This document shows positions 1 to 7,793 of a stretch of DNA of 21,018 nucleotides, piece after piece; position 1 is the stretch's first letter; each line of letters opens with the position of its first letter. This stretch comes from Zygnema cylindricum. Lineage: Eukaryota > Streptophyta > Zygnematophyceae > Zygnematales > Zygnemataceae. The position numbers and the translations under genes were made by a program. Where the stretch lies: contig JBBHKE010001491.1 of NCBI GenBank assembly GCA_037447655.1, positions 1 through 21,018 on the forward strand, read 5' to 3'. The notes under the pieces are model-generated. The model had not been told where the DNA came from. It searched no databases and saw only the letters and a program-made list of their open reading frames with translations.

Positions 1-344
1 GGTGGGCACCTTACAGGGTGGGCCCATAACCTGCAATTCTGTGTCCTCCATTGGACTACAGAATACAAGAAGCCTCTAGATAATTATTAACTAACCCACT
101 TTCAATGGCAACCATTGCTACCCTAGCAGACAAGCAGACAATCTGACTTCACCCCTGTGCAGCGTGGACTCCCCTGAGTGTGTAGAAAAAGAAATATCTG
201 AAAACGCCCAACCAAGCGATAATTTAAAGGGTGGCAAAGATGCCATTTTATACAAATACTCAAAGAGAGAGAGAGGACTATTTTCCTGATTTTTCCTAAG
301 TCCTAGTTTTTCCTAGTTCCTCTCACAACCCCTATCTACTACAT
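1..344. other. Intergenic, no gene seen
   Basis: No reading frame with recognisable protein content, RNA gene or repeat was seen here. The stretch is mixed-composition DNA with a short GA run near 261-275. It borders a cluster of GTAC tetramers that begins at 345. Confidence 0.5.
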
Positions 345-465
345 GTACGAACCAATCAGAACACTGTACAGTACCAGAAAGTACTACTGCCGATGTACTT
401 TCTGTACGGCCTCTGTACGACAAGGCCATTAGGCGGACGCGTGTCCATTTTCCACTCATCCGTAC
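345..465. promoter_or_regulatory. Cluster of GTAC motifs
   Basis: GTAC occurs at 345, 366, 371, 381, 395, 404, 414 and 462: eight copies in about 120 bp of a palindromic tetramer expected about once per 256 bp in even-composition DNA. Several lie in CTGTAC or TGTACGG contexts. In green plants GTAC is the core bound by SBP-domain factors, including the copper-response regulators (CRR1/SPL7). No gene start is recognisable directly beside the cluster, so a regulatory role is inference only. Confidence 0.25.
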
Positions 466-798
466 GTTCCTCGAAATTCCTGCGACCAAATGTCGTCTCT
501 CCACGTGGCGCCAGGTCATGCCACGTCACTAAATGCCAAACTTACCATTCCGGGATTTCGGCGATGATGTGCGCCGTCAGATTTGACGCGAAATGTAATT
601 TCAGCCGTAATAAATACTTACGCGATATTTGTTTCGATGTCGAAATAAAATGTGCGATATGCGTTTCAAATTAGTATTGTACTTCGTACTTTATCAAAAT
701 TGTATCTATGCACGCCGTAAAAATTTTCAGTTAAATGATTTTTGTATAGTACAATAGTTTAAATACTAATCAAACCCTATATCTCCTAACGGACTTCT
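466..798. other. Intergenic, no gene seen
   Basis: A 93-codon open frame crosses this stretch (393-674, plus) but has no recognisable motif and no sign of splicing. It is most likely chance. The second half is AT-rich. Nothing else can be supported. Confidence 0.4.
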
Positions 799-873
799 AC
801 GACAGACTGGTTAGAGCTAATGGCTACGCCGCGCTCTACAGGTCGGGGGTTCGAGTCCTGCCGGACTCAACCA
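799..873 (+). ncRNA. Degenerate tRNA-like sequence / possible SINE head
   Basis: A perfect RNA polymerase III B-box, GGTTCGAGTCC, lies at 848-858. It is preceded by a tRNA-like D-arm segment ACTGGTTAGAGC near 806-817, and a CCA is encoded at 871-873 in the position of a tRNA 3' end. It is not an intact tRNA: no 5' acceptor strand pairs with the 3' strand CGGACTC, the first half of the A-box is poor, and the anticodon region is a few bases too long. A tRNA-derived SINE head or a pseudo-tRNA is the best reading. Confidence 0.35.
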
Positions 874-880
874 TTTGTTG

Positions 881-900
881 AGAGTGACTTAAGTCACTCT
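881..900. repeat. Perfect 20-bp palindrome
   Basis: AGAGTGACTTAAGTCACTCT equals its own reverse complement. It lies 7 bp after the tRNA-like CCA end. Confidence 0.8.
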
Positions 901-912
901 TTAGTCCTTCCC

Positions 913-939
913 ATGGAGCTGAGGCAGCCATGGCTCCAT
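913..939. repeat. 7-bp stem hairpin
   Basis: ATGGAGC (913-919) and GCTCCAT (933-939) can pair around a 13-nt loop. With the palindrome at 881-900 it forms a small structured block after the tRNA-like head. Confidence 0.5.
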
Positions 940-1075
940 CGCTCTCTCTCTTCTTCAGTGACTACAACAAGTTTAGGGGCGAAAGAGAAGAGATGGAGGC
1001 AGGCTGCCTACATTTTCTTTTGTATGTTTTCCAATTATTAATTTAGACCTAGAAAATACTATAAAACTAATTATT

Positions 1076-1411
1076 TCAACAACTATCGCATTAAGTTCAA
1101 CCGAAGCGGAGTATATGGTTGCGTGTCATACGTCTAAGGCGTCGATTTGGATCAATGAGTTACTTGGGGAATTGAGGATTTTTATTGGCTGTATGAAAAA
1201 AAAATTCTGACAGCCATTGGTGAAGAATCCTCGCTTTCACAAAAGGACAAAACATACCAGGATTTAGTGGCACTTTGTACGGGATTTGGTCACCGTAAAG
1301 GAAGTTGAATTTTTGTAGGTTTCAACGTTGGAGGAAGCCGCGGATATGCCGACGAACGCAACGACTCATGATGTACTTTTGAGGGGGACACCCAAATTAG
1401 GGTTGGTGTAA
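1076..1411 (+). pseudogene. Ty1/copia polyprotein 3' end (RNase H), decayed
   Basis: Reading from 1076 gives a copia-type RNase H C-terminus. The STEAEY motif at 1097-1114 is followed by an IWINELLGEL segment, then VKNPRFHKRTKH (1220-1255), the usual ending after the DNQ motif, then a WHFVRDLV block and a terminal KLGLV with stop TAA at 1409-1411. The frame is unbroken, but stops at 1208 (TGA), 1265 (TAG) and 1316 (TAG) kill it, and the DNQSA segment is unrecognisable. Nothing upstream of about 1076 resembles reverse transcriptase or integrase, so the copy is 5' truncated. The polypurine tract and LTR follow within 25 bp, as in intact copia elements. Confidence 0.88.
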
Positions 1412-1424
1412 TAATTACAACTTT

Positions 1425-1435
1425 GAGAGGGGGAT
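1425..1435 (+). other. Polypurine tract of copia element
   Basis: GAGAGGGGGAT lies directly before the TGTTAG start of the LTR. This is the expected position of the plus-strand primer for reverse transcription. Confidence 0.75.
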
Positions 1436-1954
1436 TGTTAGAATCAATGTTGTAATCGGCCGTCGCGGTTTGTCGCGTGGTCAGCTAGCTTGTCGTGACG
1501 TGAAGTTAATGGTCCATGTTGGTTTGGAGTCATTAAGTTTTGTTGTACGTTTTTGCGGTACCCTGGTCTCGCGGAGATTTAATTTGGCGACGACCAGGTA
1601 TTATGTCGTTTGGCGTGTGAGGTATGTATGTTCGTTTTGTCGTTATGTTTTGGTTTTGAACTTCTGATTGTACGTGTGTTTAGTACTGTAGTACTCTGTC
1701 GTTTCGCGTATAGACGCGATTTGATTTGTAGGCGCTTCGTACGCATTTTATATTTAGTTTGTTTTTACCTTTTTAGTTTGATAGTATGACGTTTCACTTG
1801 CAGTACTATATATTCAAGCTTAGGGGGAAAGGGAAGTTAATCTTTCTATGGGAGAAAATGTTTATGAAATATATTGGCTTTTGTGGACAGTTCTCTCTTG
1901 TGTGAAATGTTATGAATGCTTCCGCTGTAGTCTTGCACTCTGAGTTTTGTGTAA
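1436..1954 (+). mobile_element. 3' LTR of copia-type retrotransposon
   Basis: The left edge is set by the polypurine tract and the canonical TG start (TGTTAGAATC). The right edge is less certain: CA dinucleotides at 1936-1937 and 1953-1954 both fit, and no 5' LTR is in the window for comparison. A TATATA at 1807-1812 could be the LTR promoter. A length near 500 bp is ordinary for plant copia LTRs. With the pol remnant it shows insertion of an element that later lost its 5' part. Confidence 0.65.
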
Positions 1955-2630
1955 GATCCTTTCACCTTCTACTTTAACCCTTTTCCCTTTTCATTTTTTT
2001 TAGCTCTCAATCTTCCTTTTCCCCCCTTGCCTTCTTTCTCTTTTCCCCCCTTCTCCCTTTGACTTTTCCTCCTCCTTCCTCTCTCTTTCCCATTTCTCTC
2101 CACGCTTCTTACCCTTCCCTTCCTACATTTTCTATTTTTTCCCCTTTCAAGTTTCTTCTTTTTCTCTACTTCTCTACCTCTCATTTTCCAATTCCTCTAT
2201 TTTATTTTCCCCCCTATTTCTCCCTTTTCCCATTTCCGCCTTCCCCACACAAACCTCTCAAAAAAATCTGACCTGAAAATTTACAATTTTGACAGCCTCT
2301 TTTTCCCTCCCCCTCTCCCTCTCCTTTTTTAATTCATTAAAGTTATTTCCCTCCAAAGCTCTCTCTCTCTCTCTATCTACATATTCCTTCCTCTCTTTTA
2401 TCTCTCCTTTTTTCGTTTCTCCTCACAATTTTCCCAAAACTTTTCCACTCTCTCCTCCCTCCCTCTCCTACTCCCTCTTCTCCCTCCCTTTACTTCTCTC
2501 TCCCTCTTCTCTTTCCCTTTACTTCTCTCTCCCTCTCCATCTCCATCGCTCTCCTTCTCCCTCCATCTTCTCCCTTTTTCCCCTTGGTTTCCTCTTCATA
2601 CCTTTCCACCGAACTAATAATTGGTCTTAA
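1955..2630. repeat. Polypyrimidine (CT-rich) tract
   Basis: Almost uninterrupted C/T on the plus strand, with imperfect CTCTCC, CCCTTT and TTCTCC runs. Open frames on both strands here (for example 2289-2630 plus and 1969-2184 minus) only reflect the lack of purines and encode Ser/Leu/Phe/Pro or Lys/Arg/Glu low-complexity strings. Confidence 0.85.
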
Positions 2631-2779
2631 GAAGTCGTTCTTCTTCGAAGAAAAATTAAACGAATTTTTTAATCCTACTGTATTCGTGAAAGCAAACGTC
2701 AAAAAACAAACACAAAAAAATAATACGACCACAAATCAACAAAAATAACGTCGCGAAATGATTTCCTTTGAGCTAAGTA
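2631..2779. other. AT-rich spacer
   Basis: AT-rich DNA with A runs and no gene or clear repeat. It ends at the TA target site of the next MITE. Confidence 0.4.
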
Positions 2780-2996
2780 CAGCGTGAATCGCTATTAGCG
2801 TCAATGTTTTTTTCGCCACTTAAAACATATTTTCTCCGTACACACTTGTAGGATTGTGGATCTGACGGTTGCGATTGAAAGGCAACATTCTCAGCTTCCG
2901 ATTGGTGGTCTCAAATTGAAAATCCAACAAGTGTGTACGGAGAAAAGATGTTTTAAGGGGTGAAAAATGCATTGACACTAATAACGATTCAAGGTG
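2780..2996. mobile_element. MITE with TA target-site duplication, copy 1
   Basis: 217-bp element flanked by TA at 2778-2779 and 2997-2998. Its ends are inverted: the left reads CAGCGTGAATCGCTATTAGC and the right, reverse complemented, CACCTTGAATCGTTATTAGT. The arms stay complementary with mismatches for about 68-70 bp, through TTTTCTCCGTACACACTTG, leaving about 80 bp unpaired. TA duplication and CA-starting ends fit a Tc1/mariner-type MITE. No transposase is present. A second copy with the same end is at 15454-15642. Confidence 0.75.
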
Positions 2997-3006
2997 TAGT
3001 GCCTAA

Positions 3007-3954
3007 GGGGGTGTCCCCATGTAATCGGTACTTTGGTAAAGTATTTTGGACTGTAGTGAACATTCTCTGTACTACTTTGAAGAACGTCCCAATGTGCAAA
3101 AATGAAATCCGAACTTTGACATGTGATGGTTGTAGACGTAGGTACAACTTGTGACGATTGAAGGCGACTACGAAACTTCTGACGATTAGTGACTCCAACA
3201 AAAATAGCGACTGTGGTAGACGTCTAGATTTTTGTGAAATTGTAGATGTTTCGGGTTTGGTAACATTGTGACGTCACGCTCGCTTGTGACAACGTCGACG
3301 TCACGGATTCAAGAACTTCCCGCCATGGTTTTCCGATTTCGTTTTTTCTACTTTTCTCACTCGACTTGCCATTAAAAAATGCCTAAAAACTGCCAGAAAA
3401 AATATTTTTAAAAGATCTCTCATTTTATACCAATATTGTCGTGTATCATTTTAAAAAGTGTGAGATACATTCGATAGTGTGAGAGGGGTAGAGGAGAGGC
3501 GACGACGGCGAAAAATTATGCAAAGGACCTATGGATGCAAGTGGAAGTCCTAGACCCCTGCAAATTTTTTTCCGTACATAGCGCGTGACGGCCATGGATC
3601 AAAATAGCGAGGACTCTCCCATGTCCAAAAATTTTACAAAGCGTGTGGCGCGTGCGTGGTTCGTTTTTCATTCGCTGTTTGGGCGGTACCTGAGCTAAAA
3701 TCACCCCCTCGAGGTGATTTTGGAAGAAGTTTTTTTTTGGGACTGGATTCTCTTGCCCGGGGGTCGAAAAGGGGAAAACGCCAAAATGCATTTGCATGAC
3801 GACAAACACGCCGTACATTCAAAGTATGAATTGACGTTCACTCTACTTTGATAAAAATGATTTTTTCGTACGGCTAAAATTTTTGTCAAAGTTCCCTGAA
3901 AAAAAGGGCAAAAAGACAGAGAAAAGTATATACTTAAAACATGGGGTCACCCCC
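3007..3954. mobile_element. Harbinger-like non-autonomous TIR element 1
   Basis: The left end GGGGGTGTCCCCATGT (3007-3022) and the right end ACATGGGGTCACCCCC (3939-3954) are inverted repeats with one mismatch. Each is flanked by TAA (3004-3006 and 3955-3957), the 3-bp TWA duplication typical of PIF/Harbinger elements. The 948-bp interior is rich in TGACG/CGTCA words and has a 9-bp stem hairpin at 3697-3721. It has no recognisable transposase or DNA-binding ORF; overlapping short antisense frames at 3516-3889 look like chance. The right TAA is also the left TAA of element 2. Confidence 0.72.
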
Positions 3955-3957
3955 TAA

Positions 3958-4674
3958 GGGTGCGTCTCCATGCACTTGTAACTTAGAGAAATTACTTTGT
4001 TTTTTAGAGCAGATCCGGCGGACCCGGATTAAGTGTCCTTCTCTGTAAAAACGGAATTAAAACTTAAGGGTGTGACGATTGTATACGCTGACATGCGCGT
4101 GACGGTTGCCAACGTCTACAATCTGTGATTTTCCAAATTGTTCGTGACGTCGCTAATTGTACGGTGAGAGGCGGCAAGTGCGAGTTGATGTGGCGCCCTC
4201 AGAGATTTCTCACGTTTTCGTGAAATGGCATCGGAATCTTCAGATCCCCTGAAATGAAAAAATCCGTACTGAACGAAAACTGACAAAACGAAATTATGTA
4301 CTTTGATGCACGCAAACGGACAAAACATACCGAAATGTGTATTTTTCGTCGTCGTTTGAATTCATTTGAATTGTTTTAGAAAAATTTTTACACTCGTGAA
4401 TACATGTTATTATTTGTTTACCGGAAATACTTTGTTTTAAAAATCATCGCGCATGTTTTTAAAGAAAAGTTTGAAGATGACGTTTTTTGTCGTGGCCGTG
4501 GGTCAAAGAACACAAGACGACAACATGTAGTACATTTTAAATTCGATGATGACGCAAAATGTACTTCTCCTTTTTTCTTTTTTTTTGTACGGTTGACACT
4601 TATGCGGTACGGCTCTAAGTTTTAGAGGAAAATGACAGAAAAAAACCATTACTTAGATACATGGAGACGCACCC
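3958..4674. mobile_element. Harbinger-like non-autonomous TIR element 2
   Basis: The left end GGGTGCGTCTCCATG (3958-3972) matches exactly the reverse complement of the right end CATGGAGACGCACCC (4660-4674). TAA flanks both sides (3955-3957 and 4675-4677). The end resembles that of element 1, as does the internal GTGACGATTG word, so the two look like one family. From 4045 on, the element is part of a larger tandem duplication, and a second copy of its right end with TAA lies at 6197-6214. No coding capacity is evident. Confidence 0.72.
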
Positions 4675-4886
4675 TAAGAACTTTGCATGTCCGTACACCT
4701 GGCAGAGCCCATCAGCAAATAAGCTGCCTGGGATTTTTTCGCTCAGTTCCGTACAAAATATGTTTAGTCGTTTGCCGTACAGAAATACACTTACATATCG
4801 GGACGGATAAAATCAAGATATATAATGATTCGTAGGAAATCCAGATTTTCATTTAATGATTTTCCATTTTTAGCGTTCGCGGCAAT
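4045..4886. repeat. Long direct repeat, copy A
   Basis: 842 bp nearly identical to 5579-6421, with scattered substitutions and a few 1-3 bp indels by eye. It starts inside TIR element 2 (GTAAAAACGG) and runs past that element's right end into flanking DNA, stopping at GCGGCAAT. Short frames conserved in both copies (for example 4116-4328 and 5650-5853, minus) follow from the duplication and are not supported as genes. Confidence 0.85.
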
Positions 4887-5578
4887 GTCCTATGCGCATA
4901 AAACGCACGGAGTAAACTAACGAATACTACGTAGAGTGCGCATAAAACAATTTCAAACTTTTAAAATTCGTAGGTAAAATTCGTGCTTTTTTTGGACTTT
5001 CAAATTTCAAAATTTTTCAATATTCAATACCTTAAAAAATTGAAAAGTGCAACGAACTCGCGGCGAGCGCATGAATATACAGCGTCTCCAACGGCGGCTT
5101 CCTTCTAAGAACGGAGTGGAGGACATATGAAAATACGCGCGCGCAAATGACGCAAAACGGCTCAAGGAAGCCGCCGTTGGAGATGCCATAAATTCCGCCG
5201 CTCGCCGCTCAGATAAATTACGCGCGCGAGACGCCATAAATTCCGCGGCTCGCCGCTCAGATAAAATTACGCGCGCGAGATGCCATAAATTCCGCGGCTC
5301 GTCGCTCAAATAAAAATACGCGCGCACAAATGAAGCGAAAGTGCAAAACTGAAAAGTGCAACGAACAAGCGACGAGCGGCGGAATTTACGGCGTCTCCAA
5401 CGGCGGCTTCCTTCTGAAGACAGAGTGGAAGATAAAAAATACGCGCTTGCAAATGAAGCATTTTTTTTATTGTCCGTACAGTTCCCGTACAATATGAGAC
5501 GTACGAAATTTACGAAGCACGCGAATACTACGTAGTTTTCGTAAAAAAGTCCAAATCCGTACGAATTGGACATCTATG
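4887..5578. other. Spacer between the long direct repeats
   Basis: The 692 bp between copies A and B hold the GC-rich foldback block described separately. The word CGAATACTACGTAG occurs near both ends (about 4920 and 5521). A 188-codon minus-strand frame (5007-5573) spans it but is made of the repeat units and has no recognised domain. Confidence 0.5.
5041..5430. repeat. GC-rich foldback block with tandem units
   Basis: TCTCCAACGGCGGCTTCCTT occurs at 5085-5104 and 5394-5413, and its exact inverse at 5164-5183. The inverse pair 5164-5207 and 5370-5413 matches over about 44 bp, forming the arms of a foldback or MITE-like element. Between the arms are three tandem units of 48-49 bp (starting 5180, 5228 and 5277), each holding GCCATAAATTCCGC, CGCTCAGATAAA-like and ACGCGCGC segments. 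A further degenerate copy of the right arm is at 5041-5104. The CG density contrasts sharply with the AT-rich surroundings. Confidence 0.7.
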
Positions 5579-6421
5579 GTAAAAACGGAATTAAAACTTA
5601 AGGGTGTGACGATTGTATACGCTGACATGCGCGTGACGGTTGCCAACGTCTACAATCTGTGATTTTCCAAATTGTTCGTGACGTCGCTAATTGTACGGTG
5701 AGAGGCGGCAAGTGCGAGTTGATGTGGCGCCCTCAGATATTTCTCACGTTTTCGTGAAATGGCATCGGAATCTTCAGATCCCCTGAAATGAAAAAATTTG
5801 TACTGAACAAAAACTGACAAAACGAAACAAATTAAGTACTTTGATGCACGCAAACGGACAAAACATACCGAAATGTGTATTTTTCGTCGTCGTTTGAATT
5901 CATTTGAATTGTTTTAGAAAAATTTTTACACGTGTGAATATGTGTTATTATTTGTTTACCGGAAATACTTTGTTTTAAAAAACTTTGCGCATGTTTTTAA
6001 AGAAAAGTATGAAGATGACGTTTTTTGTCGTGGCCGTGGGTCGAAGAACACAAGACGACAACATGTAGTACATTTTAAATTCGATGATGACGCAAAATGT
6101 ACTTCTCCTTTTTTCTTTTTTTTGTACGGTTGACACATATGCGGTACGGCTCTAAGTTTTAGAGGAAAATGACAGAAAAAAACCCTTACTTAGATACATG
6201 GAGACGCACCCTAAGAACTTCGCATGTCCGTACACCTGGCAGAGCCCGTCAGCAAATAAGCTGCCTGGGATTTTTTCGCTCAGTTCCGTACAAAATATGT
6301 TTAGTCGTTTGCCGTACAGAAATACACATAGATCGGGACGGATAAAATCAAGATATATAATGATTCGTAGGAAATCCAGATTTTCATTTAATGATTTTCC
6401 ATTTTTAGCGTTCGCGGCAAT
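5579..6421. repeat. Long direct repeat, copy B
   Basis: Near-identical partner of 4045-4886. It includes a second right TIR of element 2 (CATGGAGACGCACCC, 6197-6211) followed by TAA. The sequences on either side of the two copies differ, consistent with tandem duplication of a 1534-bp unit whose second copy is truncated at 6421. Confidence 0.85.
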
Positions 6422-7434
6422 TTTTTGACGGAATAAAATGCGTTATGGGAAAAAAAAATGTTCTCAAAAGTTTTCAATTTTGACATGTTATAAACCACGT
6501 GGACCAATAAGAATATCGGAAATGGAAATTTAGACAATCTTAACATTCTAAAAGTTTTAAACGGTTGAAAATCTTGAAAGATTTTCAGATCCTAGTTCCT
6601 TCACTTCTTAGGCTGCCCAAAAACTTGGGCAGAAAGAAAGTGAATTGTATGGCGTACAATGGAAGCTTTTTTTAGTGCGCTTTTTGTGGAAGAAATTTCT
6701 GTATCAATTGCTGTACGCAATGGAATTACCGCCGAGATTCGCAGATTCCGTAGCCATGTAAAAATCTGACGGCAAATGTGTACGGAAACTCCAAAAGTAC
6801 AGTAACCGCCCGGAAAAAATCGAACGTGCTGACGGCCGGCAATAATGCTTGCGGCTCAAGCCAAAGTCCAAACCAATATCTGATGCCGCCAAAATTGTCG
6901 GTTTGGAACTCTGGATGTCCAAGCAGCATTCTTTACCACTTGCTTTGGTTTTGCGCTACTTTTCCATTTTTACCAAATTTACTGTCATTTTTTCTGTACT
7001 TTTAATGTACTTCTAGTTAAATTCTAGCATTTTCTAATGTACGGACAGCTATGCGTGCGCCTGTCTGCCAGCCGACAGCGATGATCCGAGCTTCCCGCAA
7101 ACGACAAAAGCACAGAGGGCCGAATCTCGTTCGTCAAAACACAAGCGAGTAAATAAAAATAGTACTTTATCTGTACGGTACAATACGGAGATCTGCCTTG
7201 TTTGTCGTTTTCTGAATTAAGTAAGCCGTTCATCGGTTCACAAGCGGTGCGACAGATTCGTCAGTTCCGCAGTGATTAATTTCAAATGTTTGTCGCGCTG
7301 CCCGACGAATATTCGTACCACTAATGTTTCGGTTGGGATATTGATCCGTACGGACAAACAACTCTCCGTACAACCTAAATATTCCCGCGCCGAAGCAAGG
7401 TGCTTAAATGAATCGAAATTGTACTCAATGTCAC
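6422..7434. other. Intergenic, no gene seen
   Basis: About 1 kb of unique-looking DNA upstream of the wall-protein promoter. Several 60-75 codon frames occur on both strands (for example 6778-7005 plus and 7024-7233 minus), but none shows a motif, and they overlap each other antisense. A hairpin at 6613-6632 is the only structure noted. Confidence 0.4.
6613..6632. repeat. Perfect 8-bp stem hairpin
   Basis: CTGCCCAA, loop AAAC, TTGGGCAG. Too small to call a microRNA precursor, and no role is evident. Confidence 0.5.
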
Positions 7435-7650
7435 CGTGTCCTCTCCCTCTCTCTATCTCTTGCATCCTCAGCTCTCTCCTCGCTCTTCCCCTCTCAACTT
7501 TAAAAACATCCTCGTCATCTCCTCCTACTCGCTACTACCATCCATTTCCTCTTCCCTCAGTATCTCTACCTTCCCAATTCCTTAGAGTGTCCTTTTCCTT
7601 CTCTCTTTCCTCTCCCTTCTTTACGAATTAAGCTCGTCCTCTCCTCCCCA
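7435..7650 (+). promoter_or_regulatory. Pyrimidine-rich tract upstream of the wall-protein gene
   Basis: CT-rich DNA with TCCTC and CTCTCC words lies 140-360 bp before the ATG at 7794. Pyrimidine patches are common in plant promoters, but similar tracts occur in intergenic DNA all over this window, so a promoter role is weakly supported. Confidence 0.35.
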
Positions 7651-7743
7651 TTACCCATCTCATTTTCAAAAGAGAATTTTCCCGCCCATTTTACAAATAC
7701 TATTTCTGAAACCAATACTCCTCTATTAATAGGAGTATACATG

Positions 7744-7751
7744 TATAAATA
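7744..7751 (+). promoter_or_regulatory. TATA box of the wall-protein gene
   Basis: TATAAATA lies 43 bp before the ATG at 7794. At the usual 25-35 bp spacing, transcription would start near 7772-7782, giving a 5' leader of only about 10-20 nt. Other TA-rich words follow (7751-7770), so the exact box is uncertain. Confidence 0.5.
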
Positions 7752-7793
7752 TATAAAAATATAAAAAAAGTATTTTTTTTTGAGAGAATCACT

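Noticed and set aside
799-873. Functional tRNA gene
   Set aside because: The acceptor stem cannot form and the anticodon region does not give a standard arm; only the B-box is good.
4116-4328. Minus-strand frame conserved at 5650-5853
   Set aside because: Conservation is explained by the 842-bp duplication; changes between copies are not biased toward silent sites by eye, and the 5' parts differ.
5007-5573. 188-codon minus-strand frame with internal repeats
   Set aside because: Made of the 48-49 bp tandem units and the foldback arms. No known domain, no initiation context, and it ends at the direct-repeat boundary.
4045-6421. Pair of LTRs around a 692-bp interior (TRIM-like element)
   Set aside because: The repeats do not begin TG and end CA in both copies, no primer-binding site or polypurine tract is evident, and a TIR element boundary falls inside the repeat.
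6704-7005. Overlapping 67-75 codon frames on both strands
   Set aside because: Frames overlap antisense with no recognised motif; lengths are within chance for this composition.
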